Shown in pieces: positions 31,683-40,984 of a stretch of 41,026 bases of DNA. The first letter of the stretch is position 1. The number at the start of each line of letters is the position of its first letter. Source of the DNA: Terfezia claveryi (taxonomy: Eukaryota > Ascomycota > Pezizomycetes > Pezizales > Pezizaceae); the NCBI GenBank assembly GCA_015179025.1, contig WHUX01000345.1, positions 1 through 41,026 on the forward strand, given 5' to 3'. The position numbers and the translations under genes are program-made. The notes below the pieces were generated by a model. The model saw only the letters and a list, made by a program, of their open reading frames with translations, did no database searches and had not been told where the DNA came from.

Positions 31683-32320
31683 TTACGCCGTTTTTTCTAG
31701 CTCGTCCTTGAGCAGCCTCAAGCCCTGCATTGCAAGACCATGATCCTGCTCCTGCGTGACTCCACTAACACAGACAACTGCCACAATCCCATCCACACCC
31801 TTCACCCTAATGGGGACCCCTCCACCGCTCGCAACGAACTTCTTCCCATCAACCCCAAACTTTTCCACAAACATGGCTTGAGCCTGCAGATCCCCCAGTG
31901 GAAAGCCCCCGCCAGCACGGCGCATTTCCTCCCTCATCACAAGGGAGCTACATCCGAACCGGAGGACGGTGTTTCGTTTGCGCTCAAGCCAGTGCATATG
32001 GTCGGGGAGGTAGTCGGGGCCAGTGCAGGTTTGAAATAATATCAGTGCAGGCGTTCCGGGAGGGGTGACGACGGAAGTAATGGAGATGAAGATAGTGGAG
32101 TTGGGGTGCTGGGAGAGGGCGAGAGAGCGGATTACTATACCTAGTTGGAAGGCGATGGCATGGGTCAAAGATGGGAGAGCGAGAGAGCGTTCGGTTTCGA
32201 GGAGTTGAGGGACAGGCTGCGAAGGTGAGTAATAAATAAATAAATAATATCCTGAAACTTCGGGCGAGGGAAGATGCCTACATCAATGCTGTCATCGATC
32301 TGAACTGATGGAGCTGACAT
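31683..32320 (-). CDS. HbpS-like / DUF967 protein (YBR137W-type), two exons
   Basis: Exon 1 (32,320-32,282) encodes MSAPSVQIDDSID; a 65-nt intron (32,281-32,217) with an ACTCAC branch-like site and TTCGCAG acceptor joins in phase 0 to PVPQLLETERSLALPSLTHA. The product is 190 residues, about the size of yeast YBR137W (179). Family signatures are HWLERKRNTVLRFG, GGGFPLGDLQAQ, ASGGGVPIRVKG, VVCVSGVTQEQDHGLAM. The family (Pfam haem-degrading/HbpS-like fold) forms oligomers; the yeast protein is linked to the Get4/5-Sgt2 tail-anchored pathway, while bacterial relatives bind haem. The exact role here is not shown by sequence. It converges on the large gene to the left. No stops or odd features; likely functional. 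Confidence 0.9.
32217..32281 (-). other. intron of the HbpS-like gene
   Basis: GTAGGC donor, TTATTACTCACCTTCGCAG 3' end, 65 nt, not a multiple of three. Splicing is needed to attach the start codon in frame. Confidence 0.8.
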
Positions 32321-33609
32321 GGTGCAGTGGAGATGGGGAATTGCAGCTGGCTTTCACGGAGATTGTTTTCAATCATTTAGAGAATTACGTTTTCCGTCCA
32401 AGAATAACAAACTTGAATCGCAGCAGCGGATAAATAAATAAATGACGTACTACATACCTAATGCGAGCCAATGGCGATCATCTCCTTTGCTGCAACATCG
32501 GGGTTACACATCCGACAGCCTCCAAATATGGCATGGTGCAGTCGAAAGAAGGTTCAAATAGAAAGCAGAGAGAGCTATGGACAAACAACCTCACTCTTCG
32601 GGGCTGTGCAGCCAATGCCTCCTCACCAAGGTGTCATACATATGTAATTTTCTCCATTTGAGTTATCGATCCGCAATCACCGTGCTGAGGCCAGGGGGGA
32701 CCGTAATCCAGCCAATCACCGTCTAAATCGACACCGGGAAGCAACTTGGAATGAAATCTAATAATAAGCAAGCTACAACGGAAATGACTACGGAGTACTA
32801 AATAGCCCAAAATCGAATCATCCCTTGTATACCCCGTGTTTTGTTTGTATTATTATCTGTACGCAGATCACCCCAGTTAGTAGGAGGGGAAACACCGTCT
32901 AATATTTGATGCCTTAAGCTGTGTACATGGTAGAGGATCGAATCTAATTAATGATATCGGCCCCTGGGGTGTAGTAAATAAATGCAGACAGTCAACTTGC
33001 AAGAATCGCCTTGTGAGGCTCAGCTTCTTTTGCGACTCAGCGACAAGTGATAGATCGGAAGGACTTTCAGCTGCCAGCAATCCTACTCTTACTTCCAAGC
33101 TGCGTCTCACAAGTGAAAATTGAATTATCTACACTCTATTTCCCGTTTACATGTCGAAAATGGATCCCTTCCACTATTGCGATTGGGCTTGGGGAATGGC
33201 TTCCCCTGAACTTTGGGTATCGTGTGGATATTGACCCGACATGAAATCCGCAGCGAAAGTTGCGCGGTCGGTTCTGACGGAGATCACTGCAAGGGGTTCA
33301 TGTGCTCCAACCAACAGCTTTATGCGGAAGGATGATACTAATTTCGAGTGCAGATGAGAAATACTTTCACCAGATATCAGAACCTCTGTAGCTATTAAGA
33401 TCGCCTCAGAACTGGAGAAAATCCCAATTTTGGTAGAAGGAAGGCCTGGAAAAAAGGACAACAGGTGAACTACTGTCCCCTATCTGGGTTGTAATTGTGC
33501 TGAGTATAATGGGTGATGATGACCAGCGCATAAAAATCCTCTTTCCACTTCAGCCCCAGAAACTCCACCAGGGTATACAGTCAATGCGGCAAAAAATCTG
33601 GCTGTTAGA
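32321..33609. other. upstream region of HbpS-like gene and unassigned sequence
   Basis: The minus-strand promoter of the HbpS-like gene should lie just right of 32,320. At 33,241-33,475 a plus-strand frame (MKSAAKVARSVLTEITARGS ... AIKIASELEKIPILVEGRPG) with one TGA looks protein-like but I cannot place it. It could be the 5' part of the NACHT relic that follows. Confidence 0.35.
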
Positions 33610-34085
33610 TGATGACAGGCCGCAAAGGCGGACAGGGGTTGGAGCCTGAGGATCTTATATTGTTCTGCTATGGAGTACCAGGTACTGGCAAAACCGTCAT
33701 ATGGTGAGCCTTATTCATAGACTGAAGCCAATTGCAATATCACCCTTTAGCCAAGCAGTGATTGATTTCGTCAGCGACAGTGAGGAACGTTTCTTACTTC
33801 ATCGAAAGGTACAGTTGGGATTGCATGCTTCTACTGTGACTATAGGGACAAAAGGACCCAAATAATTGGTAGCCTGGTAATAGAGTTTCTTGCAGAATTA
33901 TCAGGGAAGTTCCAGATACCATTGTCGAAGTGTTTATGAATGTACAAAATGAAGATACCAGGCTGGAACTCCGCAAAGGCCTCAGCATGCTTGATACTCT
34001 CATCCCTGCAGTATGTATTGATGCCATAGTTGAGTTAGAAGCTGAAACCCAACAGACTCTCTTACGAGCTATGAAGGGACTCTTG
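33610..34085 (+). pseudogene. NACHT-domain (fungal NLR) gene fragment
   Basis: DLILFCYGVPGTGKTVI carries a Walker A motif (GxxGxGKT) in the usual fungal NACHT/ankyrin context. A 47-nt intron (33,704-33,750, GTGAGC...TTTAG) leads to QAVIDFVSDSEERF. IACFYCDYRDKRTQIIGSLV matches the family's YCDYKDR.TQ...SLLKQL strand. VQNEDTRLELRKGLSMLDTL then AVCIDAIVELEAETQQTLLR occupies the Walker B position (CIDALDEC in active relatives), with the acidic residues altered. Frame changes and a TGA break it; no effector or repeat domain follows before the LINE. In fungi such proteins act in self/non-self recognition. This piece is a relic. Confidence 0.75.
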
Positions 34086-34432
34086 GGTGCTAGCAGTAGA
34101 TAGAAAACAAGTGTACTCTTCAACAGGCGGCTATATACCAAGCCTCATGTTCTTCGGCACTTCACAAAGACTGCTGCATATACCGAGTCTTACGGCTCCA
34201 CTGACATGCTCACTTCAGCCTTCAATTGTGCTCACTACATGTGCAAATCTTTTCACACGGTGTGAGTTTTCAGTGAGTAACGCCCATACAAAACATGCAC
34301 TGCATGTGAGCCAGGATAATCGTATGCTCACTCACTATAGAATTCACTATTCGATACACCTTATGGGTCACCTTCTTATCCCCTATACCATTCACATATT
34401 GTATATACATTGAGGTGAATATTGAGGTGAGT
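34086..34432. other. spacer, nothing recognised
   Basis: No motif-bearing frame. This is the sequence into which the LINE inserted, ending in GAGGTGAGT before the target duplication. Confidence 0.4.
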
Positions 34433-34433
34433 A

Positions 34434-34445
34434 TTTTCCTTACTC
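34434..34445. repeat. LINE target site duplication, left copy
   Basis: TTTTCCTTACTC here is repeated exactly at 36,721-36,732 after the poly-A tail; an adjacent A could extend it to 13 bp. Confidence 0.92.
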
Positions 34446-35470
34446 AGTCTCAGCTTTCAACAATGTCAACACTCAGAGGCTACTTCAGATCCTCAAGAAA
34501 GCAAACATCTCAGACAGGCTGATAAGGTTCATCAACCACTTCCTACAAGCACGCTATTTCCAATCGTCTGAGACGGCTCTATCAAAGGCCACGAGTTCAT
34601 GGATCAAGGAGCACCTCAGGGCAGCACTCTCTCCTCAGTTCTGTGGCTAATATATATAGCCCACACTCTCAATAAAGTCACTAGCAGTTTAGCTAAAGAC
34701 AACCAGCGCACCCCTAGAACTTTACGACCTAGGATAGACAGACATGGTGCAAGACAGCATTCAGGCACCTCAATCCAGCTATTTTTATATGTGGATGATG
34801 TCAACCCCTTAATCATCAGCAACCTAGACTCCAAAGGTTACCAACTTCTAGTCTAAAAGGTCAACATGGTCCTAGAAGAAATAGCACGGGAAGATAAGCT
34901 ACAATGGAACCCAGATAAGGATACACGGCTAGATTTCCACTCTAAAAGGAAAATCAAGTACTGCACAACACTAGGCATTACCATCAGCAGCAACTTCTCT
35001 TGGAAGTCCCATATCGAACAACGCATGATAAAGGCAGCTCGGATACTCTCAGTTCTTACTAGCCTAGGCAACTCATATGGTGGTATGAGCCCGAAAGCCC
35101 TGAGGGCTTTATACACAGGCAGTATATGCAGTATCTTTACATGGGGGTTAGAACTCTTAAATGGCTCACCTTAGCTACTAGAACCCATGAAACATCTGGA
35201 GTATTCAACCCTACGGAAAATCACAGGAGGATACCATAGTAGCAGCCACCAGAAATTAGGGTTTATTGCCAATATAGAACCTCTAGAGAGCAAGCTAGCG
35301 GACATGCAGTGCTACTGGGATCAAGACAGGAGATCCGGCAATCAGATCCTACCTAGAAGAGGACCCTTCATGGCACAAGGTAACGACTTACACTCAGCAA
35401 GGACAGCAATCTCGGAGGCTTTCTTTTTAGGCTGCGCGGATCCAAACGATATATCTTAGGGTAACAGGGA
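34446..35470 (+). pseudogene. LINE reverse transcriptase fragment
   Basis: Starts SAFNNVNTQRLLQILKKANI, then FINHFLQARYFQ, the box DQGAPQGSTLSSVLWLIYI, and the catalytic LFLYVDDVNPL (YVDD). The thumb-like region follows: LQWNPDKDTRLDFHSKRK, LGITISSNFSWKSHIEQRMI, MSPKALRALYTGSI, MKHLEYSTLRKITGGYHSSS. A frame change just before the QG box and TAG stops (for example GSP*LLEPMK, where Gln fits) break the frame. Confidence 0.9.
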
Positions 35471-35570
35471 TGACACAGCCCCGTTCCCAGTTATCTACGA
35501 AGAAATCCTTAACCCCAAGTCTGAGAGCTCCTAAGTCTTAGGTATCTAGGCAGCTAGGATAGGCACAATT

Positions 35571-36384
35571 CTAGAAGAAGGCTGGCGAGTATGCTTCACA
35601 GACGGTACAGGTCGCGGAAATGAGATAGCCAGCGGGGTCCACAGTGAAGATAGAAGGGGTGGCCATTCAGTGGATTACGGGGGCTTCCTAGGAAACCAGG
35701 CCACAGTAGCAGATGGTGAACTATATGCAATGCTACTCACATTACAGAAAGAAGACTCAGACATGCTCACCATCCTATCAGACTCACAAGCGGTGGTCCA
35801 AGATTCGAAACCTGAGCCTAGGTTCACCCCCTAAGTCCAACATAGAGAAAAAAATTAAATCTACGTTAATAAACAGCCCCCATAGGGACCTCCGGATTTC
35901 TTGGATCAGAGGACACATCGGAATCTAAGGCAACGAGAAGGCAGATCGCAATGCCAACTTCGAATCCCACTTAGGCACCCTGACATGCAGAAACTACACG
36001 GCAACAGAAGGGGGCCTACGAGCAGCCTCCAAAGTGGCACGTAAACTGGTGCGTACCAAGGAGGGTTATGGCACAAGGAGGGTGGAATGGGACCGACATG
36101 CTCTTTCGGCATACACCTGGCTACGGACAAATCGAGGCCCCCAGAAAAGCTGGCTTTACCACATCAAAAAGGCAGACTCACCAGAATGCATTTGCGGACA
36201 CCCATTGGAGACAGGAGATCATGTTACGTTCACCTGTCCACGCTTCAGCCATATCAGGAGGTTACTCTTAGGTGGTAGATGTAGTTGGGAGGAGCTCGAC
36301 AAACCGGAGTGGAGAAAGGAGGGGGAGGAGACATATAAGGCCACGGAGGCCTTCTTTAAGCTCTTATACCAGGAGCTCACATAG
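35571..36384 (+). pseudogene. LINE RNase H domain and C-terminal zinc finger
   Basis: RNase H residues are visible in order: CFTDGTGRGNEIASG (Asp), VADGELYAMLLTLQ (Glu), LTILSDSQAVVQD (Asp) and WIRGHIGI*GNEKADRNAN (final Asp), where the stop TAA replaces the usual Gln. The 3' part stays open to 36,384 and contains CICGHPLETGDHVTFTCPRF, a C-x-C...H...C finger typical of fungal I/Tad-type LINEs. Confidence 0.88.
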
Positions 36385-36720
36385 TCACAATCAGTTCATT
36401 CCGGATCAGTTGGTTACTATTAGTCATTCATCACGAGTCTCTTTATCAGTTCTTTCCCGGTTATATCAGTCTTTTAGTTCACAGTTTTCTTCTTAGTCCT
36501 ATTCTTAGCCTAGTCTTCATTCCGTTTCTGGTCATATTAGTCCCTACATTTTTCTTCTCAGTCCGGTCATCATGAGTCTCTTTAAGCAGTTGTATTTAGT
36601 TCTTTGGGTTCGGCAGATTAACTTGCCTTATCCTTCAATCCACCCGGGTTTTCGGGTGGCTCCTCATGGCCCCTATAACGGGGCCGCATAGGTAGTAACA
36701 AGTTTTAAAAAAAAAAAAAA

Positions 36721-36732
36721 TTTTCCTTACTC
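36721..36732. repeat. LINE target site duplication, right copy
   Basis: TTTTCCTTACTC, identical to 34,434-34,445. Confidence 0.92.
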
Positions 36733-36776
36733 GCTTTTTTTGTACCATAGTGGAATAGCCTGGACGGCCCGCTTAC

Positions 36777-36825
36777 GGCCTGAATAGCCTGGGCCAGCCT
36801 GGGGCCGGTCCAGGCTATTCAGGCC
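36777..36825. repeat. perfect 16-bp inverted repeat
   Basis: GGCCTGAATAGCCTGG (36,777-36,792) and CCAGGCTATTCAGGCC (36,810-36,825) with a 17-nt GC-rich loop, in a region full of AGGC/GCCT words. Confidence 0.95.
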
Positions 36826-37059
36826 TTTTGAAAGTCAGGCCGGGGCCGCCCCAGGCGGTTTCAGGCCCGCACAGACCTCGGCCCCCAGGCCAGGCTTCAG
36901 GCGGCCTGGTCGGCGGCCTGGCCGATTGAGAACACTGGGCCGCGAGCTGAACGTTCGTTATGTGGTAAGCATGCCTTGAGTAGTGAGCCTTTCCTATGTG
37001 GCGAGCTGAGCCTACGCTATGTGGCAAGCAATCTTGTGTGGTAAGTATTACGTCTGGGC

Positions 37060-37106
37060 ACGAGACGTCTCGAGACGAGACGGCACCTGGTCTCGAGACG
37101 TCTCGT
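37060..37106. repeat. perfect 17-bp inverted repeat built of GTCTCGAGAC palindromes
   Basis: ACGAGACGTCTCGAGAC (37,060-37,076) and GTCTCGAGACGTCTCGT (37,090-37,106), loop 13 nt; a further GTCTCGAGAC sits at 37,121-37,130. Confidence 0.95.
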
Positions 37107-37279
37107 CATTTACCAGGCTAGTCTCGAGACTTTTGCCAATCAAGGTCCCCAGATAATAATATTTGAACTCATAAGCTAGCTACCTAATCATCATCATCAT
37201 CATCGCCTTCAATGTCCATATCACCTTCTGTTCCCTCTTCTGCCAACCCTCGCTCTAAAATCATGTCTAGCAGCGTAAA

Positions 37280-37958
37280 TGTAATGAATGGTACTAGACA
37301 GTATTCATTCGGTACCGTTTATACAATCTATATCCGTAGGCACGGACGTTTGTGTATTTCGGTTCTGCTGAGGTAAGACCTCAGAAGGGTAGGGAGATTA
37401 CTATGTGGGACGTTCCCAAAGGGAACAGTAATTAACTGGTGTAATCTATCTTATATGATTTGTGCTATCTAAGCTATATGATCTTGATCTGATCGGAATA
37501 TAGGCTTGCTTGCTCTGAGTGCTTGCTTGGTTGCTTCTTGTCTTTCTGTGGATTCCAGAGGGAATCCAGCGGCCTATTTATACTCCTCTGAGATCTGATG
37601 ACTAAGGAAATAAATACAATATAGGGTGGCACACCAGAAGGTGGTGCGCTATACAAAAGGGGTCATGTGGCCATAGTAATGAGTCACACGCCATAAATGA
37701 TGGTCATGTGGCCATAGTAATGAGTCACACGCCTTAAACAGAGGTCACGCGGCCATAATGAGGGTGTCTTCATATGGCAAGTGCCATGGAACTTCCCATG
37801 GCAGATTCCGCGTGCTATGGATGCTTATAAAGCAATAGGAGGTGGTAGAAGGCTAGTCCTTCAACCGAGAGGCTTAGTTACATAACATAGTAGTAATATA
37901 GGAAATACAAAAGTATATAATCAATTATATAAGCAATGAAATAACGTTCTCTATTACA
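37280..37958 (-). repeat. 3' LTR of Ty3/gypsy element C, 679 bp
   Basis: Sense strand (minus) starts TGTAATAGAGAACG and ends CCATTCATTACA; same length and nearly the same sequence as the solo LTR at 19,453-20,131, in opposite orientation. The left flank GTAAA (37,275-37,279) is the candidate target duplication; its partner lies beyond the window. Confidence 0.95.
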
Positions 37959-37967
37959 CTTCCCCAC
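37959..37967 (-). other. polypurine tract of element C
   Basis: Sense GTGGGGAAG abuts the TG of the 3' LTR, the expected plus-strand primer site. Confidence 0.8.
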
Positions 37968-37983
37968 ATAGAAAGATTTCCTA

Positions 37984-38865
37984 TCCTTACTTCCTTTGCT
38001 CTGCCATATTGGTTTCTATATGTCCTAAGATTTGATGCATTGTTAATACATTAGTATTAACGTGAATATCCTTAGTGTTTCCTTGACTCATGATTCTATC
38101 TCGTTTTTGTTGGATGAGAGCTCGGATCTCATCTCTGGTTCGTGGTCCTTGTTTTCCTTTAGTCCTTCGACATCTTTTGAATGTATCTTCCATACTTCCC
38201 GTCGTCCAGAAGTCTTGCAGAATTTCGGTGGTGATATCCTTGGTGTTTACTCAGGAATTATATTTAGGAGTGTATCCTAGCCATCTGACCTTATATTGTC
38301 TTTCTCTAGTTCGAGGAGCTGTTCTGAATTCTAATACCTTTTCAACTTCATAACGATCTTCTTGAATTGGTCCTGGTTCCTGAGATTGTCTGTGAGGGAA
38401 CTGGGTGGGATCGTTTTTGTAGTATGGTTTGAGTTTGCTAATATGAAAAGTATTATATATGAGGTGGAGGTCAGGTTGACTGGATAGGTCTAGGCTATAG
38501 TTATTGTGTTTCCGATTACTAGAAATAATGGGAAATGGGCCTAGCCATTTTGGTTTGAGTTTGGGTGAGACATTCAATAGGTTGATGTTTTCTGAGGAAA
38601 GCATAACTTGTTGTCCGACTAAAAATTTGGCTGTATTGGGTAGTCGTTTGTTCGCTTGAGATGCTTGAGTCTTCTTAGCGTCATATAGGTTTTTAGACGT
38701 TACCTCATGATGTTCATTTACGGGTACATATGCATTAATGGGGTATGGAAGTATCGATACGCCAAGATATACATTAAATCCAAATAGTGTGGAAAAGGGA
38801 CTATTCTGTCTAGCGGCGTTATACCTAGAGTTAAGTTTCAACTGTATCTCTGGTAGTTTCTGTAC
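37984..38865 (-). pseudogene. integrase C-terminal region with chromodomain
   Basis: An open stretch from 38,841 contains VGQQVMLSSENINL and LKPKWLGPFPIISSNRKHNN (GPY/F-like module), LIYNTFHISKLKPYYKND, and the chromodomain YEVEKVLEFRTAPRTRERQY-KVRWLGY, where a TGA replaces the Trp expected after PKYNS. The frame then continues VNTKDITTEILQDFW to a basic tail, RRTKGKQGPRTRDEIRALIQ, ending at 37,987. The chromodomain would direct integration to marked chromatin. Only the single TGA breaks this part. Confidence 0.88.
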
Positions 38866-39345
38866 TCAATCAAATTCTTCGATTTTACAGACTCTTGCTA
38901 CTTGTAAAATTTCTTTGTTCACAATTTCCGATTGTCCATCTGCACGTGGATGATATGCGGTGGACGGTTCCAACTTGATTCCTTTATTCCTAGCCCAATC
39001 CTGAAAGTGCATTGACATAAAAAGAATGTCACGGTCAAAAACAATACAGAAAGGGTATCCCATAGTTGGGACTATATGAGTATCAAAGGTAGCAGTACAT
39101 TGTTCTAGTGTGAAATTATCTGAGATAGGAATAAGAAACTTGAATCCTGATTGTCTATCGACAATCGTCCAAAGTCATGAAATACAAACTATATGATCTT
39201 CTTCAACAGGAATATTCGGGTACAAAATTGAACACTTAGTAAACACAGGTGCTACTTTAAGAAAATCCATCGATATGTTAGTCCATGGCCTACTTGGTAC
39301 ATGTAATGGAGTTACGAGTCCAAGTGGCGCCTTGTTGGAATACTT
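38866..39345 (-). pseudogene. integrase catalytic core (DX35E)
   Basis: RPWTNISMDFLKVAPVF gives the first Asp, IVFDRDILFMSMHFQDWARN the second, and YHPRADGQSEIVNKEIL the Glu, with exactly 35 residues between the second Asp and Glu. TGA stops occur before LWTIVDRQSG and after EEFD, both at places where Trp fits (EEFDWVQKL). The catalytic residues are kept but the frame is not continuous. Confidence 0.9.
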
Positions 39346-39672
39346 TGTCAGTTGACAAGTATCACAACTTCTGATATAGTCCTTAGTTGGTTCTGCAAAG
39401 GACTAGTAATCATATCGGTCAGTAAGATATTTCATCGTTTTTTAAATACCACCATGAGCGGTTGCTTCATGTGCATCTTTAATAACCAATTCGAGATAGT
39501 TCTTACCTTCGATGTTAAAGGTAGAGGGCAAGACTAGTCTCCATTGTCCTTGTCGGTTCTTGACATACAAAAATCCGTCTCTTCTTCTATGATCCTTATG
39601 GTTCACAAAGATATCATAGTAGTTCTTCCAGATAGGACATACTCTCATACATGATTGATATGCGGCTTTCAT
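39346..39672 (-). pseudogene. integrase N-terminal H2C2 finger
   Basis: DAHEATAHGGI*KTMKYLTD then YIRSCDTCQLTKYS supplies the His-His-Cys-Cys set. Stops lie after HGGI and after RYDY (Trp expected). Upstream GFLYVKNRQGQWRLVLPSTF and NIEGKNYLELVIKD are typical of the lead-in to this finger. Confidence 0.85.
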
Positions 39673-40984
39673 ACCTGTACCTTGGTCAAGCCACTGTGTG
39701 ATGAAGTAGTCCTTGTCGTCTTCACATCCGTCGCTGATGTGCTTCTCTTAATGAGCTTGTTGAGGGTCGGTTCGATCTTGTGTTTAAGTCATTGATGGTA
39801 GGGTTTCTTCTCCTTGCATGTGGAAGCATTATGTCCTGAGAACTTCAGAAATCACAACGCTGTCTGGAGGTCTTGGTGTCTTGAATGAAAGAGGGTAAAT
39901 CTTCATCAATGGCTACTCGCTTTTTAGAATGAGTGGTGACGGCGGCGGTATTGATTGGAATTGCATTACTGCTGCTAGCGGTTGCAGCTGGTTGTTAAGG
40001 TGCATTCCATGGTTGTTGTGGGGCAATAGAAGTTTCATGATCTCCTGTTCCATTTGTCGGTTGGTCATCTGTTCGGTAGGGTTACTGAACTGAATGCTGG
40101 GTTGGAGAGTAGGTTGTGTCGGCTTGTTGGCAATCCATCTTTTTGCCCATTCTCCGATTTCCTGGATAGCTTCTTCACGGCTGAGAGCTGGTGGAGGTGG
40201 ATAAGCTGGCGTTCGTTGTACCGGTGCTAGTTCCTTTTGAGGCTCATTTGCGGATAAGATATGGCAATACGAGTTGTAAGGAATTCCTTTCCTTCTTAAG
40301 AACTGAGGCTGTCAGGTCACAGTTCAAACTGCCATGTCCGTGGTAGTTGTAGATTGACATGTTTCGATGGTGAACATGCGGTTGTTATGGCGTGGGACTG
40401 CCATGAACTGGACAGTAAAAATTACGGCAAAAGGACCAGTGCATCCTTTTGTGTTGTTGCCAATTGCTATGAGCCAGGTCGATAGCAATTTCTTTCGCTT
40501 CTTCAGGAGCGAGGGTATTTTGTTGTGTGCTTTCAGAAGATGGAGGCCTATATCTTAGTCCAAGAACTGTTAAGGGTTTGTTCTTGTTTATATTGGGTAC
40601 ACGATCATACCCGCTGAAAACTTCTTCTGGTATAGTAGATAGAGTCTCGTCATCTGAGGACTCTTCTTCCTTCATCATGTCATATTCACTTTCTTCATCC
40701 TGGATGCCCTCGAAGTATGGACAGAAGATATGGTGTCCAAGTTCTTCGGCTCTTCCACGACATTTGTTGAAGTCGCAGTCGACATGCTTGAAATTGATAG
40801 CTCCGCGAGAAACCATATTGTTCTGAGTAGAGGTTTCTGGTGATTTGAAACTTCTTAAAGCGTTGGTAGAGATGTTGCGGTTATAGGTATGGTTAGGAGG
40901 ATCGATGCTGTTGGAGATATAATCGTCCTCGGTGGTGGGAGTGTCCAAGTATTTATGCTTTCTTGATAGAGCGTCTGCTATCAA
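39673..40984 (-). pseudogene. long Cys-rich spacer between RNase H and integrase
   Basis: Following IADALSRKHKYL is about 400 residues of unusual sequence: HVDCDFNKCRGRAEELGHHI-FCPYF (possible C-C-H-C cluster), acidic YDMMKEEESSDDETLSTIPE, and MHWSFCRNFYCPVHGSPTP (W..C....C..H.S), then a Gln/Pro-rich part. 199 codons are open at 40,984-40,385; downstream has several stops. A W..C..C..H.S motif is known to me from pol polyproteins of some fungal gypsy elements; function unknown. Confidence 0.65.

Larger units (their letters stand above)
34446..36720 (+). mobile_element. 5'-truncated LINE retrotransposon (Tad/I-like, RNase H-bearing)
   Basis: Begins inside the RT domain and ends in 14 A residues (36,707-36,720). 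Perfect 12-bp target duplications flank it, the product of target-primed reverse transcription. Domain order is RT, RNase H, then CCHC-like finger; no endonuclease is present because of truncation. Several TAG/TAA stops at Gln positions and a few frame changes inactivate it. Confidence 0.93.
36748..37279 (-). mobile_element. terminal part of a second hAT-like element
   Basis: TAGTGGAATAGCCTGGACGGCCCG at the left edge (split here only for description) resembles the first element's TAGTG...CGGCCCG terminus. Two strong inverted repeats follow. At 37,279-37,184 a minus-strand frame encodes FTLLDMILERGLAEEGTEGD then MDIEGDDDDDD and stop, like the acidic tail of a hAT transposase. The frame is cut in mid-ORF by the LTR element at 37,280. 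The other end is not in the window, so the superfamily call is inference. Confidence 0.45.

Noticed and set aside
31740..32039. Plus-strand 99-codon ORF
   Set aside because: Antisense to the HbpS-like gene, whose motifs and splice structure are clear.
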